From positions 1 through 46,818 of the forward strand of contig JAJDAG010000080.1 in NCBI GenBank assembly GCA_029262005.1: a stretch of DNA of 46,818 nucleotides, written 5' to 3'. Below, one piece after another: positions 1-8,650 of this stretch. This DNA is from Candidatus Zhuqueibacterota bacterium. Its GTDB lineage: Bacteria > Zhuqueibacterota > Zhuqueibacteria > Oceanimicrobiales > Oceanimicrobiaceae. Numbering within the stretch: position 1 is the stretch's first letter; each line of letters begins with the position of its first letter. The notes under the pieces were generated by a model. It saw nothing but the letters and a program-made list of their open reading frames with translations. It was not told the origin of the DNA and did not search any database. Made by a program: the position numbers and the translations under genes.

Positions 1-1
1 A

Positions 2-799
2 GGGGCAAATTTTGCCGCGTTAAAAGAAGCGGTGGACGCGCCAGAGAGCATCATCGGGGCCATTATAGTTGTGGACACTGCTGTTGGCTACACCTGGACA
101 GGCGTGTTGCTTTTTCTCGCGAACTACCACCAACGCATTGATCGCTGGAACGGCGCTTCCACAGAGGTGCTTAAAGATATAAACCAGCGGCTGAAAAATT
201 TTCAGGAAAGCGAGGTTAAACCCATTACGCTTGCCCACACATCCACCATAATAGCGCTTGGTTTTGTTGGCGCCACCGTTTGCCGCCAATTCGGGTACGG
301 CTTCTATGAATGGACCAATCCCTTCCTCGAAAGCAACCTCCCGCAAATTGCAGCTGTTTTTAGCGGTTTTACCTGGATGGTAATTTTCATTTCAACTATT
401 GGCATCGGCCTTTCATTTACCAACCTGCGGGGCATCGAAACCAGTGGCGCATCCAAACTTGGCTATGCCGGCCTGTTTCTGTTTCTCACTTCCATTGGCG
501 CCAAAGCTGATTTGTACGGCCTTATTAAGGCACCGATTTTAATTCTCGTCGGCAGCGTCTGGATAATTCTGCACATCGCCTTTATGTTTGTCGGGGCGAG
601 AATTCTAAAAGCGCCCATGTTTCTTGTTGCCATTGGCAGTCAGGCCAATATTGGCGGTGCGGCGACCGCGCCAATCGTGGCGGCTGCATATTATGAATCA
701 ATGGCGCCGGTCGGTTTGCTCATGGGCGTGATGGGCTATTTGGTTGGCAATTATGCGGCACTTTTATGTGCTGTTTTACTAAAACTTGTTGCTGGGTAA
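2..799 (+). CDS. DUF819 family integral membrane protein (5' end outside window)
   Basis: The reading frame is open from the second base of the window, so this is the C-terminal 265 residues or so of a longer protein; DUF819 (YjcL-like) members are usually near 400 residues. It is strongly hydrophobic, with several predicted membrane spans, and contains family-like segments such as GAIIVVDTAVGY, a loop around FTNLRG, SIGAKADLYGL and a glycine/alanine-rich stretch SQANIGGAATAP near the C-terminus. Family function is not established; a transport role is only inferred from the topology. A GTG at position 32 could be misread as a start, but the frame continues upstream with family-like sequence. 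The stop is 90 bases before the protease gene, with a small hairpin between them. Confidence 0.8.
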   Translation, partial: GANFAALKEAVDAPESIIGAIIVVDTAVGYTWTGVLLFLANYHQRIDRWNGASTEVLKDINQRLKNFQESEVKPITLAHTSTIIALGFVGATVCRQFGYGFYEWTNPFLESNLPQIAAVFSGFTWMVIFISTIGIGLSFTNLRGIETSGASKLGYAGLFLFLTSIGAKADLYGLIKAPILILVGSVWIILHIAFMFVGARILKAPMFLVAIGSQANIGGAATAPIVAAAYYESMAPVGLLMGVMGYLVGNYAALLCAVLLKLVAG

Positions 800-816
800 G
801 CACAAGTTAAAAGAAA

Positions 817-848
817 TCTCTCGCGAAGGTGCAAAGCCCGCAGAGAGA
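817..848. repeat. Small imperfect hairpin between DUF819 and protease genes
   Basis: TCTCTCGCG at 817-825 can pair with CGC-A-GAGAGA at 839-848 with one bulged A. There is no T-run, so it is not a classical intrinsic terminator. The wording (TCGCGAAGGTGCAAAG) resembles short intergenic elements I have seen in FCB and related genomes, but I see no second clear copy here. Confidence 0.35.
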
Positions 849-889
849 AAATAGTTCTCAGGTACTAACTTAAAAAGAACAAATATATC

Positions 890-2143
890 ATGAATATTTA
901 TGCCATAATCATTTTAGTCACGATCGGTGTTAGTTTTGTTTTAGGTGTAATCACTGAAATTCTCAACCTGAAAGCCTTGCAGAACACATTGCCGGAAGAA
1001 TTTACAAACACTTACGACCCTGAGGATTACCAAAAATCACAGGAATATACAAGAGTTGGAACAAAGTTCGGATTTGTAACTTCAGTGTTCAGCTTAGTTG
1101 TGACTCTGGTTTTTTGGTTTTCAGGAGGCTTCAATTTTCTCGACCGGATCGTGCGCCAGTGGGAGCTACACGCAATATGGACCGGCCTCGTGTATATGGC
1201 CATTCTGCTCATTGGCCGCTCTTTACTTTCACTGCCATTCAGCATCTATTCTACCTTTGTCATCGAAGAACGATTTGGTTTTAACAAAACAACACCGGTT
1301 ACATTCGTCACAGACATGCTCAAAGGACTCTTACTTTCCGTTCTACTCGGTGGGCCACTTCTGGCTGGATTACTCGCGTTTTTTCAATACGCCGGTGAGC
1401 TTGCCTGGTTTTACTGCTGGGGTGGAACAACGTTATTCAGCCTGATTATGCAGTTTATCGCGCCAACCTGGATCATGCCACTTTTCAACAAATTCACCCC
1501 GTTGGAAGAAGGCGAACTACGGCAGGCAATCATGGCGTATGCAAAATCCGTTCAATTTCCACTACAGAACTTATTTGTGATGGACGGCTCCAAACGCTCT
1601 ACAAAGTCGAACGCTTTTTTTACCGGTTTCGGAAAAAATAAACGCATCGCCCTGTTCGACACATTGATTGAAAAACACACTATCGCCGAACTTGTTGTTG
1701 TGCTTGCGCATGAGATTGGCCATTACAAAAAGAAACACATTATCCAGGGCATGCTCATTGGCATTTTGCAAATGGGTGTAACATTTTATTTGCTGTCGAT
1801 TTTTCTCAGCCACAAAGGCCTTTTTGACGCTTTTTATATGGCCGAGCCCTCTATTTACGCAGGTCTGATTTTCTTCAGTATGCTATATTCACCAATGGAT
1901 TTGGTCTTATCTATTTTTATGCAGATCTTTTCACGCAAAAACGAGTACGAGGCAGACCGCTATGCGGCTGAAACCACACAAAATGCCAGAGCCATGATCG
2001 ATGCTTTAAAGAAACTTTCTGTACACAATTTATCAAATTTAACACCGCACCCTTTCTATGTTTTTCTCAACTACTCACATCCGCCCGTTCTGGAGCGCAT
2101 TAAGGCCCTACGGAAACTTCCGGCAAATTTGAGCCGGGCGTAA
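890..2143 (+). CDS. M48 family metallopeptidase, CAAX prenyl protease 1 (Ste24) type
   Basis: A 417-residue membrane zinc protease. The zinc motif HEIGH lies at residues 274-278 within LAHEIGHYKKKH, and the third ligand is in EYEADRYA (E352, with the conserved D356), the normal arrangement for M48A proteases. Hydrophobic spans occur at the N-terminus, around residues 60-80, 95-120, 145-190, and after the active site, matching the multi-span Ste24 fold. The C-terminal LTPHPFYVFLNYSHPPVLERI segment is typical of this family. In eukaryotes Ste24 clips prenylated proteins; in bacteria the substrate is usually unknown and membrane-protein quality control is often assumed. No strong Shine-Dalgarno precedes the ATG, but the start fits the family's N-terminal helix. 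It is followed 37 bases later by adenosine deaminase and may share its transcript. Confidence 0.92.
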   Translation: MNIYAIIILVTIGVSFVLGVITEILNLKALQNTLPEEFTNTYDPEDYQKSQEYTRVGTKFGFVTSVFSLVVTLVFWFSGGFNFLDRIVRQWELHAIWTGLVYMAILLIGRSLLSLPFSIYSTFVIEERFGFNKTTPVTFVTDMLKGLLLSVLLGGPLLAGLLAFFQYAGELAWFYCWGGTTLFSLIMQFIAPTWIMPLFNKFTPLEEGELRQAIMAYAKSVQFPLQNLFVMDGSKRSTKSNAFFTGFGKNKRIALFDTLIEKHTIAELVVVLAHEIGHYKKKHIIQGMLIGILQMGVTFYLLSIFLSHKGLFDAFYMAEPSIYAGLIFFSMLYSPMDLVLSIFMQIFSRKNEYEADRYAAETTQNARAMIDALKKLSVHNLSNLTPHPFYVFLNYSHPPVLERIKALRKLPANLSRA

Positions 2144-2180
2144 CCGCCAGCGTTCTGCCCGACAACAATATGAGGTCGCA

Positions 2181-3422
2181 ATGAATACAGACAAACCAAT
2201 TCGGTACACAGAGGACTTGAAAAAGCTCATCGAGTCCATACCTAAAACCGATATTCATGTCCATTTGGACGGCTGCGTAAGGCTGGACACCCTAATAGAC
2301 ATCGCGCAACAAGAAAACATTGAACTGCCGAGTTACACTGTCGACGGCCTCAACGCCCTTGTTTTTAAAGATAATTATGAAAACCTCGTCGAGTATTTGA
2401 AGACATTTGGTTACTCTTGTGCAGCAATGCAAAAGCCGGAGTACCTCGAACGTGTCGCTTATGAAATGGCTGTGGATAACCAGGCAGAAGGCGTGCGCTA
2501 TCTGGAAGTTCGGTTTGCGCCGCAGTTGCATATCAACAAAAACATGAATATGAAAACAGTGCTCAGCCACGTCAATAAAGGACTGGAAAGAGCACAAAAA
2601 GAATTTAACCGGACAGAGGCCGTAAAAACCGGAAAAGAGCCGCCGTTTTATTATGGCATCATCGTCTGTGCCCTGCGTTCATTTGGCCCGTACTCGGAAT
2701 ATTATGCAAGCTTTATCGATGTCCACCCCTACTCAGATGATAAAACGCTGTTCGGCTTGTGTTCGCTGGAGCTGGCCCAGGGTGCCGTGCACATTCGTGA
2801 CGAACTTGGCTTGCCGATCGTTGCGTTTGATTTAGCCGGTGCGGAAAAAGGAAATCCGGCAAAAGACCACTGGCAGGCATTCCAATTTGCCCATGAAAAC
2901 TTTTTGGCGAAAACCGTGCATGCGGGCGAAGCTTATGGACCGCCTTCTATTTTTCAAGCGATCACCGATTTACATGCCGACCGCATAGGTCATGGCTTTT
3001 ACCTGTTCGACACAAGTAAAATTGATGACAAAAGCATTGAAGATAAAGAAAATTACATTAAAGACCTGGCCCATTTTATCGCAGAAAGACGCGTCACAAT
3101 TGAGGTTTGTTTAACCAGTAATTTGCAGACAATTCCAACTCTGGGTAACCTGAAGAACCATTCATTTTCCAAGATGTTGGACTATGAATTGAGTGTGGCC
3201 ATTTGCACGGACAATCGCACCGTCAGCAAAACAACAGTGAGCAATGAAATTATTCTTGCGCTGCGAAGCTTCAAGATAACGCCGCGGCAGTTGAAGAATG
3301 TAATCGTCTACGGTTTCAAACGCAGCTTTTTCCCGGACAACTATGCTCGCAAACGACAATATGTAAGACAGTGTATTGATTACTACGAAAGGCTTGTAGC
3401 GGGTACGGAATTGGAGGCTTAG
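2181..3422 (+). CDS. add: Adenosine deaminase
   Basis: A 413-residue amidohydrolase-superfamily enzyme expected to convert (deoxy)adenosine to (deoxy)inosine in purine salvage. All zinc-site residues are visible: H26 and H28 in DIHVHLDG, H247 with the catalytic E250 in VHAGEAYGP, H271 in RIGHGF, and D344 in CTDNRTVS. The usual second Asp of the TDD motif is Asn345; the TDN(R) variant is, as I recall, common in actinobacterial-type adenosine deaminases, so this is not a sign of inactivity. The protein is longer than the 330-350 residue average because of an insertion around residues 140-200 (including YYGIIVCALRSFGPYSEYYA). GAGG sits 5 bases before the ATG. It is soluble, with no signal peptide. 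Confidence 0.93.
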   Translation: MNTDKPIRYTEDLKKLIESIPKTDIHVHLDGCVRLDTLIDIAQQENIELPSYTVDGLNALVFKDNYENLVEYLKTFGYSCAAMQKPEYLERVAYEMAVDNQAEGVRYLEVRFAPQLHINKNMNMKTVLSHVNKGLERAQKEFNRTEAVKTGKEPPFYYGIIVCALRSFGPYSEYYASFIDVHPYSDDKTLFGLCSLELAQGAVHIRDELGLPIVAFDLAGAEKGNPAKDHWQAFQFAHENFLAKTVHAGEAYGPPSIFQAITDLHADRIGHGFYLFDTSKIDDKSIEDKENYIKDLAHFIAERRVTIEVCLTSNLQTIPTLGNLKNHSFSKMLDYELSVAICTDNRTVSKTTVSNEIILALRSFKITPRQLKNVIVYGFKRSFFPDNYARKRQYVRQCIDYYERLVAGTELEA

Positions 3423-3456
3423 TCTCGTGGTTTAAAAACGAGGTTCGAGGATGCAT

Positions 3457-3479
3457 GGCGGCTGTGGGTTTCAGCCGCC
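3457..3479. terminator. Hairpin between convergent genes (possible bidirectional terminator)
   Basis: A perfect 8-bp stem, GGCGGCTG (3457-3464) with CAGCCGCC (3472-3479) and a 7-base loop, lies in the 89-base gap between the ends of adenosine deaminase and the repeat-protein gene. Neither side has a T-run, so a terminator role is inferred from position and stem strength only; it could equally be a REP-like element. Confidence 0.4.
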
Positions 3480-3511
3480 GGGCTAAAGCAAAGAGCAACC
3501 CATCGAGGTTC

Positions 3512-4528
3512 CTAGTTGAAGTCAGCATTAAAAAATGGCAGAACCTTCAGCCCTTTTGGGTTGCTGTGCGCAATATTGAGCAAGCCAATCTGAACGCCTT
3601 TCAAGTCATTGGCGATATTCAGAATACCGATTGTTAAGCCGGATTGAGTGCCCTGAATGCGATTCCAGGCGCTGAAAGAAACACCACGAAACCTGCCATC
3701 TTCTTCAATATGAAAATAGGCGGGTGCAATAGCAACCCCTGTATATTCAACACTGCCAACAGACAGCGCAGCGCTCAGGCCCGAAATTTTGGGCGCGCCC
3801 ATGCCAAATCCCGCTATTGTAATGCCCTGAATTTTCTTTCCAGCGCCAACACCAACGCCGGAAATGGTTATTCCCTGCACACTGTTTCCTGCCCCAATTC
3901 CTATCAATGACACTGAGATCCCGTAGATGTGGCCTCCGGCGCCAACGCCAAAACCACCGATATTTAGTCCATGCAAATCGCCGCCACTGCCAACACCGAT
4001 ACCGCCAATGGAAATGCCGGTTATATTTCCACCACTGCCAAGGCCAATGCCGCCAAACATTAAACCCGTCATATTACCACCGCTGCCGAGGCCAATGCCG
4101 CCCAGTGCAATACCTGAAATGTTATTCCCAGCCCCCAGGCCGATCCCGCCAAAAGCAATCCCTGAAATATTCTTCCCGGCTCCAGCACCAACCAGCCCCC
4201 CCAAAAGCCCTGTTACTGATTTTTCCGCACCCGCGCCAAACAGACCTATTGCGATACCATTTAGTCGCTTGCCACCGGTTAAAGGTAAGCCAAGTGCAAG
4301 TCCGTTTACCGTGCCCCTTGCCGGCTCGCGTGGAGACCAGATTGTCGCATTAATGCCATTTACACGGCGCATGTGTTTGTCACGAAAATTCATGCGCAGG
4401 CCCGTAACTTCACGGGAATCACCAATGCTGATACCATGACCTTTAATGGTTAAATCAAGGCTTTGTGCCGTTGCGAGCACACAAAAGAAACAGGCGTGAA
4501 CAATTATCACTGCAAAGATACGCTTCAT
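3512..4528 (-). CDS. Secreted glycine-rich repeat protein, LA_2272-like surface repeat family
   Basis: A 338-residue protein with a clear signal peptide (MKRIFAVIIV... cleaved near residue 21, ATA|QS). Residues 75-248 are eleven consecutive units of 16 residues (first and last 15), each close to x-G-[IL]-x-[IF]-G-G-[IF]-G-[LV]-G-[AS]-G-x-x-[ILM], for example TGLMFGGIGLGSGGNI. The C-terminal part has GLTIGILNIA and GVQIGLLNIA repeats of the type seen in LA_2272/LA_2273 surface proteins from Leptospira and FCB bacteria. Such short periodic Gly/aliphatic repeats suggest a beta-solenoid or an outer-membrane/surface strand array; function is unknown. GGAG lies 7 bases before the ATG. The gene stands alone on the minus strand between two plus-strand genes. 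The long plus-strand proline-rich frames over it are only its complement. Confidence 0.8.
   Translation of the reverse strand: MKRIFAVIIVHACFFCVLATAQSLDLTIKGHGISIGDSREVTGLRMNFRDKHMRRVNGINATIWSPREPARGTVNGLALGLPLTGGKRLNGIAIGLFGAGAEKSVTGLLGGLVGAGAGKNISGIAFGGIGLGAGNNISGIALGGIGLGSGGNMTGLMFGGIGLGSGGNITGISIGGIGVGSGGDLHGLNIGGFGVGAGGHIYGISVSLIGIGAGNSVQGITISGVGVGAGKKIQGITIAGFGMGAPKISGLSAALSVGSVEYTGVAIAPAYFHIEEDGRFRGVSFSAWNRIQGTQSGLTIGILNIANDLKGVQIGLLNIAHSNPKGLKVLPFFNADFN
3785..4306 (-). repeat. Eleven degenerate ~48-bp tandem units coding the 16-residue Gly repeat
   Basis: The DNA coding for residues 75-248 of the secreted repeat protein is an array of eleven units of 48 bases (first and last 45). On the plus strand it shows as recurring GCCAATGCCGCC / CCGCCACTGCC blocks around 3980-4110. 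The units have diverged in third positions and at the ends of the array, so it is an old array, with the most similar copies in the middle (about 3970-4115). Confidence 0.85.
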
Positions 4529-4855
4529 ATTCTCTCTCCAAATATGTCATTAATCTTCAACTGCTAGCCCCAATATATGCCAAATCTAAACAATGTAAAC
4601 CTGGAATTATTGCCGAAACAAAAACACTGGGCATAGATATTCCGTTTACTATCGATCACCTTTCCGGCGAGCGACTAAACTCTATATCATACAACTCAAA
4701 TGTGGAAATGTTACATGTGAAAAGGCCACATTTTATTGTATCATTTTATGGAATATATTGTCGATTTTAATTGTACGGATAAACAGAATGTTTTACATTA
4801 TCAAACCGCAAATTTCACAAAATTACTCTGACACTCATAAACAAAAGAGGCAATA
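4529..4855. other. Divergent intergenic region with one hairpin
   Basis: This 327-base AT-rich gap separates two divergent genes for exported proteins, so it should hold two promoters; I cannot place either with confidence. AAATGTGG (4698-4705) and CCACATTT (4726-4733) form a perfect 8-bp inverted repeat with a 20-base loop, which could be an operator or a cruciform. SD sequences are GGAG before the minus gene and GAGG 5 bases before the ATG at 4856. No gene-like frame or RNA is seen. Confidence 0.5.
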
Positions 4856-6244
4856 ATGAATGCCCGTTTCTATCTCGGAGTCCTACTGATTAGTGCCGCA
4901 TGTCTTGCCTGTGGCAGCGACAAGCCAACGGAAAATAACGATGGCCTCACTTTTAACGACATACAACCGCTGCTACAGGCAAAATGCGTGTCGTGCCACA
5001 CCACCGGTGCTGATTCGGCTGGACTTACCCTGGATTCGTGGGCATCGCTGATTCGCGGCTCACGCTTCGGTGAAGTCATCATTGCATTTGACCCGGTAAA
5101 TAGTTTGCTCGTCGAGCGGACCAGCAATGGCATGTCTTCTGCTCACCCGGCAGAGTTTGGCGCTTCAACTCTGAGCAGCACACAGATCGATAAATTCACG
5201 CAATGGATTCTTGAGGGTGCCAAAGACAGCAACAGTACTGTACCGTACACAAATTCGAGCAATCGTCTCTATGTGTGCAATCAAAACTCCGCACTCATTT
5301 CTGTCATTGACACAGACGCCAAGCTGGTGATTCGTAACGTTTCACTCACAGATCTTGGCTATTCTGCAAATTCGAAGCCGCATCACATTGCGGTCGAACC
5401 AGATGGCAGCGCCTGGTACGTCAGCCTGATTCAGGACAATAAGATTGTAAAGTTTAACAATTTGAACGAGAAAGTTGCTGATGCAGATTTGACAATTCCG
5501 GCCCTATTAGCGACGCACCCGACAAATGGACAGTTGTATGTATCACGATTTATGCAGGCAATCGGCGAAATTCCACAGATTATTGGTATGGTTGATCGCT
5601 CAACAATGCAAGCAACGGATATTCCCGTGGCCCGGCCTCTTCCGCACGCCATTGCCGCCTCTCACGATGGCCGCTATATTTATACCTGCAGCCTCTCGGA
5701 AAGCCAACTCATTGTTATTGATGCGACCAGCAATGAGGTCGTTGACTTTGTTTCTCTTGGCCAGGGGAAAGGACCGCTGCAACTGACGGTCTCTCCTGAT
5801 GATAGCACCCTCTACATTTCAACTCAAATTTCAAATGAAATGCTCGTTATTGATGCCAGTGACCCTGATAATCGCAAAATCACCCAGAGCATATCTGTAA
5901 ATAGTAAACCTTGGCATCCCGCATTTACACCGGATGGCGGCCGGGTGTACGTTGGTAATCTTGGCGCGAACACGGTAACGGCAATCAACACAGAAGATTT
6001 CTCCACAACGGTTATCGGAACGGGAAACGGGCAAGATGGGATATCGCAACCACACGGCATCGCCATTTCCAAAGATGGCAATTATGTTTTTGTCGCCTGC
6101 CGGAATGCCGGCGGCCAATACAAACCGCGCCACAATCTTGGGGACAATGAGTTAAATGGAACTGTTGTCGTAATTAGCACGACCACGAACACAATTGAAA
6201 AAATAATTGAAGTTGAAGATTTTGCCTCAGGAATGGCGTTGTAA
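4856..6244 (+). CDS. Lipoprotein with CxxCH cytochrome-like motif and YVTN-type beta-propeller
   Basis: A 462-residue exported protein. The N-terminus is a lipoprotein-like signal (ACLACGSDKP, likely lipid Cys at 19, although the lipobox is imperfect). Residues 31-115 carry FNDIQPLLQAKCVSCH (CxxCH at 44-48), followed by AGLTLDSWASLIRG and FDPVNSLLVERTSNG, the pattern of planctomycete-type cytochrome c (PSCyt1) domains, which bind heme or are heme-domain relatives. From about residue 140 to the end there are YncE/YVTN-like blades: LYVCNQNSALISVIDTDA, HAIAASHDGRYIYTCSLS, LYISTQISNEMLVIDASD and VYVGNLGANTVTAINTED. Its location would be a membrane-anchored periplasmic or surface site, with an electron-transfer or binding role. 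No partner oxidase is nearby. GAGG lies 5 bases upstream of the ATG. Confidence 0.82.
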   Translation: MNARFYLGVLLISAACLACGSDKPTENNDGLTFNDIQPLLQAKCVSCHTTGADSAGLTLDSWASLIRGSRFGEVIIAFDPVNSLLVERTSNGMSSAHPAEFGASTLSSTQIDKFTQWILEGAKDSNSTVPYTNSSNRLYVCNQNSALISVIDTDAKLVIRNVSLTDLGYSANSKPHHIAVEPDGSAWYVSLIQDNKIVKFNNLNEKVADADLTIPALLATHPTNGQLYVSRFMQAIGEIPQIIGMVDRSTMQATDIPVARPLPHAIAASHDGRYIYTCSLSESQLIVIDATSNEVVDFVSLGQGKGPLQLTVSPDDSTLYISTQISNEMLVIDASDPDNRKITQSISVNSKPWHPAFTPDGGRVYVGNLGANTVTAINTEDFSTTVIGTGNGQDGISQPHGIAISKDGNYVFVACRNAGGQYKPRHNLGDNELNGTVVVISTTTNTIEKIIEVEDFASGMAL

Positions 6245-6285
6245 ACACAACTTGCTGAGTTACTACCAGCAAAACCCTTGCTCAT

Positions 6286-6314
6286 AACTTCCAGGCGAGA
6301 ACATCCTGGAAGTT
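6286..6314. terminator. Perfect 10-bp hairpin between convergent genes
   Basis: AACTTCCAGG (6286-6295) pairs perfectly with CCTGGAAGTT (6305-6314) around a 9-base loop, in the 121-base gap between the convergent lipoprotein and ligase genes. There is only a weak pyrimidine run afterwards (CTACTTC), so it is probably a bidirectional terminator but not a textbook one. Confidence 0.55.
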
Positions 6315-6365
6315 CTACTTCAACTTGCGAATGGACTCGACGAAAAGACAGGATGTATTTTGGGG

Positions 6366-7481
6366 TTAACTCAAACCATGACCTGTTTCAGAAATAATAA
6401 AATCCACAACCTCTTTCAAGTCTTTATTTTTCTTCCAAACATTTAGCTGGCGATCAGCGCCTGTGCCATTTTCGAGAATTTTGTTAAGATAATTCACTTC
6501 CTCCCGACTTCCCAACTCATCGAGAACATCGTCCACAAATTCGACCAATTCACCCAAGAGAACCTTAACATCAACCTCCTTCTGTTTACCAAAATCAATA
6601 AGCTTGCCATGAATGCCATAACGACTGGCGCGCCAACGGTTTTCCATGATAAGTGCACGACGGTAGAGCCTAAAGCCAAGATTTTGTTTAATTAGCTTGT
6701 GCAACTTTGCCACGAGCGCCTGGCAGATGGCGGCGATGCAGATTGTTTCCTCAACCCGCAGAGGCACATCACAAACACGAAATTCCAGAGTTTCAAAATG
6801 TGGGTGTAGCCTGATGTCCCACCAAATTTTCTTAGCATTGTCAATGCAGTTCGTTTTTACCAGTAATTTCAAAAAATTTTCATACTCAACCAAACTGCCA
6901 AAATAATCTGGGATACCGGTGCGCGGAAATCGATCAAAGACCTTGATTCTATACGAACTAAAACCCGTTTTACGTCCAACCCAGAAAGGGGAGTTGGTAG
7001 AAATAGCCAGAATGTGCGGCAGAAAGTAGCGAACGGCATTTAATATATGAATACCTGTTTCTCTGTCATCAATTCCTACGTGCACATGCAGGCCAAAAAT
7101 TAAATTGGCGCGGGCCACCAGTTGCATATCCTTCAAAATAGCATGGTAACGCGGATCGTCCGTGATCGGCTGGTCAATCCAATGAGAGAACGGGTGGGTA
7201 CCGGCAGCCGCAATGCGCGAACCATTTTCTTTGGCCAAGGCCGCCAGCTCCGTACGCAATTTAATGACTTCCTCGTGGGCGTGTTTAATATTTTTACACA
7301 CAGGCGTACCGGTCTCAACTACTGACTGATGCATTTCCGGCTTAAGCTGATCGCGCAGCGACTCGTGGCTTTCCTTTGTTTCAATCATCTGCTGGATCCG
7401 TGCTTGTAATTCACGGGTTTCCGGGTTTACAAGCTGAAATTCTTCTTCAATTCCCAAAGTGTACTGAGGTTGTTCACTCAT
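6366..7481 (-). CDS. YbdK-type carboxylate-amine ligase (glutamate-cysteine ligase 2 family)
   Basis: At 371 residues it matches the usual length of the GCS2/YbdK family. The N-terminus LGIEEEFQLVNPETRELQ is the characteristic ATP-grasp-like GCS2 signature with the acidic metal-binding residues. Further family segments are HQSVVETGTPVCKN, GTHPFSHWIDQPIT, FGLHVHVGIDDRETGI, and WWDIRLHPHFETLEFRVCDVP. Members form an amide or peptide-like bond between a carboxylate and an amine using ATP; the true substrate is usually unknown and weak gamma-glutamylcysteine synthesis has been described for the E. coli member. It is soluble. The ATG has GAGG 5 bases upstream and is divergent from the dehydrogenase gene across 146 bases, in which both promoters must lie. 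Confidence 0.9.
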   Translation of the reverse strand: MSEQPQYTLGIEEEFQLVNPETRELQARIQQMIETKESHESLRDQLKPEMHQSVVETGTPVCKNIKHAHEEVIKLRTELAALAKENGSRIAAAGTHPFSHWIDQPITDDPRYHAILKDMQLVARANLIFGLHVHVGIDDRETGIHILNAVRYFLPHILAISTNSPFWVGRKTGFSSYRIKVFDRFPRTGIPDYFGSLVEYENFLKLLVKTNCIDNAKKIWWDIRLHPHFETLEFRVCDVPLRVEETICIAAICQALVAKLHKLIKQNLGFRLYRRALIMENRWRASRYGIHGKLIDFGKQKEVDVKVLLGELVEFVDDVLDELGSREEVNYLNKILENGTGADRQLNVWKKNKDLKEVVDFIISETGHGLS

Positions 7482-7627
7482 AAATGCCTCGTGCGTTGGT
7501 TTTTAGTAGACGACTTTTTTTGTTAATTTGGGCACAAACAGAAATGGGACAAACATAATTACCTAAATTTCTTGCTGAAGATCAACCAATTTCTTACATT
7601 GCAGCAACATTAAAGCAGGAGAAACCC

Positions 7628-8650
7628 ATGCAGCAAATCGTGATACCCAAATATGGTGATGTAAATGTTTTTGAGTTTGCAGAAAAACCGGACCCAACCC
7701 CTGGTCAAGGAGAACTCGCAATACGAGTGAAAGCATCAGGAATCAATTTCGCGGATATCATGGCGCGCAAGGGCTTGTATCCGGATGCACCCAAACTGCC
7801 CATGGTTGTTGGCTATGAAGTGGCTGGTTTGGTAGAATCGGTTGGCGATGGTGTAAACAGAGACATCATTGGTAAAGAAGTTATTGCCTTAACCAGATTC
7901 AACGGCTATGCTGACAGGGTTATCGTTACAGAAGGCCAAATTTTTAACAAACCAGCTTCTCTTTCGTTCGAAGAAGCAGCCGCTATCCCTGTCAACTATT
8001 TAACGGCCTATCAACTGCTCGTTGTGCAGGGCGGCTTAAAGGCAGGTGAAGCCATATTAATTCATAACGTCGGGGGTGGTGTTGGCTTGGCAGCGTTGGA
8101 TATTGCCCAAAAAATTGGTGCTGTGACTTATGGCACTGCCAGTGGCCACAAGGAAACATTCCTGAAAGAGCGGGGGCTGCAACACTTTATCAACTATCGC
8201 GAGCAAGATTGGCTCAAGCAATTAAATTCTTTCATTAATGATCAGGGAGTTGAACTTGTTATCGATCCGATAGGGGGAGCCAATTGTAAAAAAAGTTATC
8301 GCGCGTTGCGTTCAACTGGACGCCTTGGCATTTTTGGCATTTCTGCAGCCACGCAGGGAGGATTGTTCAATAAACTAAACGGGCTGCTTTCCGTGATGCA
8401 AATGCCGTGGTTCCACCCAATCGGTTTAATGAATGGCAACAAATCTGTATTCGGAGTAAACCTGGGTCATATGTGGCACGAGGTCAACAAAGTAGAAACA
8501 TGGATGGCTGAAATACTCAAAGGTGTGGAAGCAGGTTGGGTCAGACCGCACGTGGACAAGGTCTTTTACATGGAAGAGGTGGCCGCCGCGCACCGCCATA
8601 TCGAGGAACGAAAAAACATTGGTAAAGTTCTCCTTAGACCGAAATCATAA
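7628..8650 (+). CDS. Zinc-independent medium-chain dehydrogenase, quinone oxidoreductase/VAT1-like
   Basis: A 340-residue MDR-superfamily enzyme. The N-terminal GroES-like domain has RVKASGINFADIMARKGLYP and VVGYEVAGLVESVGDGV, and the nucleotide-binding domain has HNVGGGVGLAALDIAQKIGA, the NAD(P)H loop of this family. The zinc ligands of alcohol dehydrogenases are missing, as expected for quinone oxidoreductase/VAT1-like members. The C-terminal part includes FHPIGLMNGNKSVFGVNLGHMW, a hallmark of the VAT1/zinc-binding dehydrogenase subgroup. It probably reduces quinones or alpha,beta-unsaturated carbonyls with NADPH; the substrate is not predictable. GGAG is 6 bases before the ATG. The last six bases overlap the end of the convergent GGDEF-EAL gene. 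Confidence 0.9.
   Translation: MQQIVIPKYGDVNVFEFAEKPDPTPGQGELAIRVKASGINFADIMARKGLYPDAPKLPMVVGYEVAGLVESVGDGVNRDIIGKEVIALTRFNGYADRVIVTEGQIFNKPASLSFEEAAAIPVNYLTAYQLLVVQGGLKAGEAILIHNVGGGVGLAALDIAQKIGAVTYGTASGHKETFLKERGLQHFINYREQDWLKQLNSFINDQGVELVIDPIGGANCKKSYRALRSTGRLGIFGISAATQGGLFNKLNGLLSVMQMPWFHPIGLMNGNKSVFGVNLGHMWHEVNKVETWMAEILKGVEAGWVRPHVDKVFYMEEVAAAHRHIEERKNIGKVLLRPKS

Noticed and set aside
2181-3422. Loss of the second Asp (TDN instead of TDD) as evidence of inactive adenosine deaminase
   Set aside because: The TDN(R) variant is, as I recall, frequent in bacterial adenosine deaminases and all zinc ligands are intact.
3907-4439. Long proline-rich plus-strand frames over the repeat protein
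   Set aside because: They are complements of the Gly-rich repeat region; no SD or family likeness, and the minus-strand gene has a signal peptide and SD.
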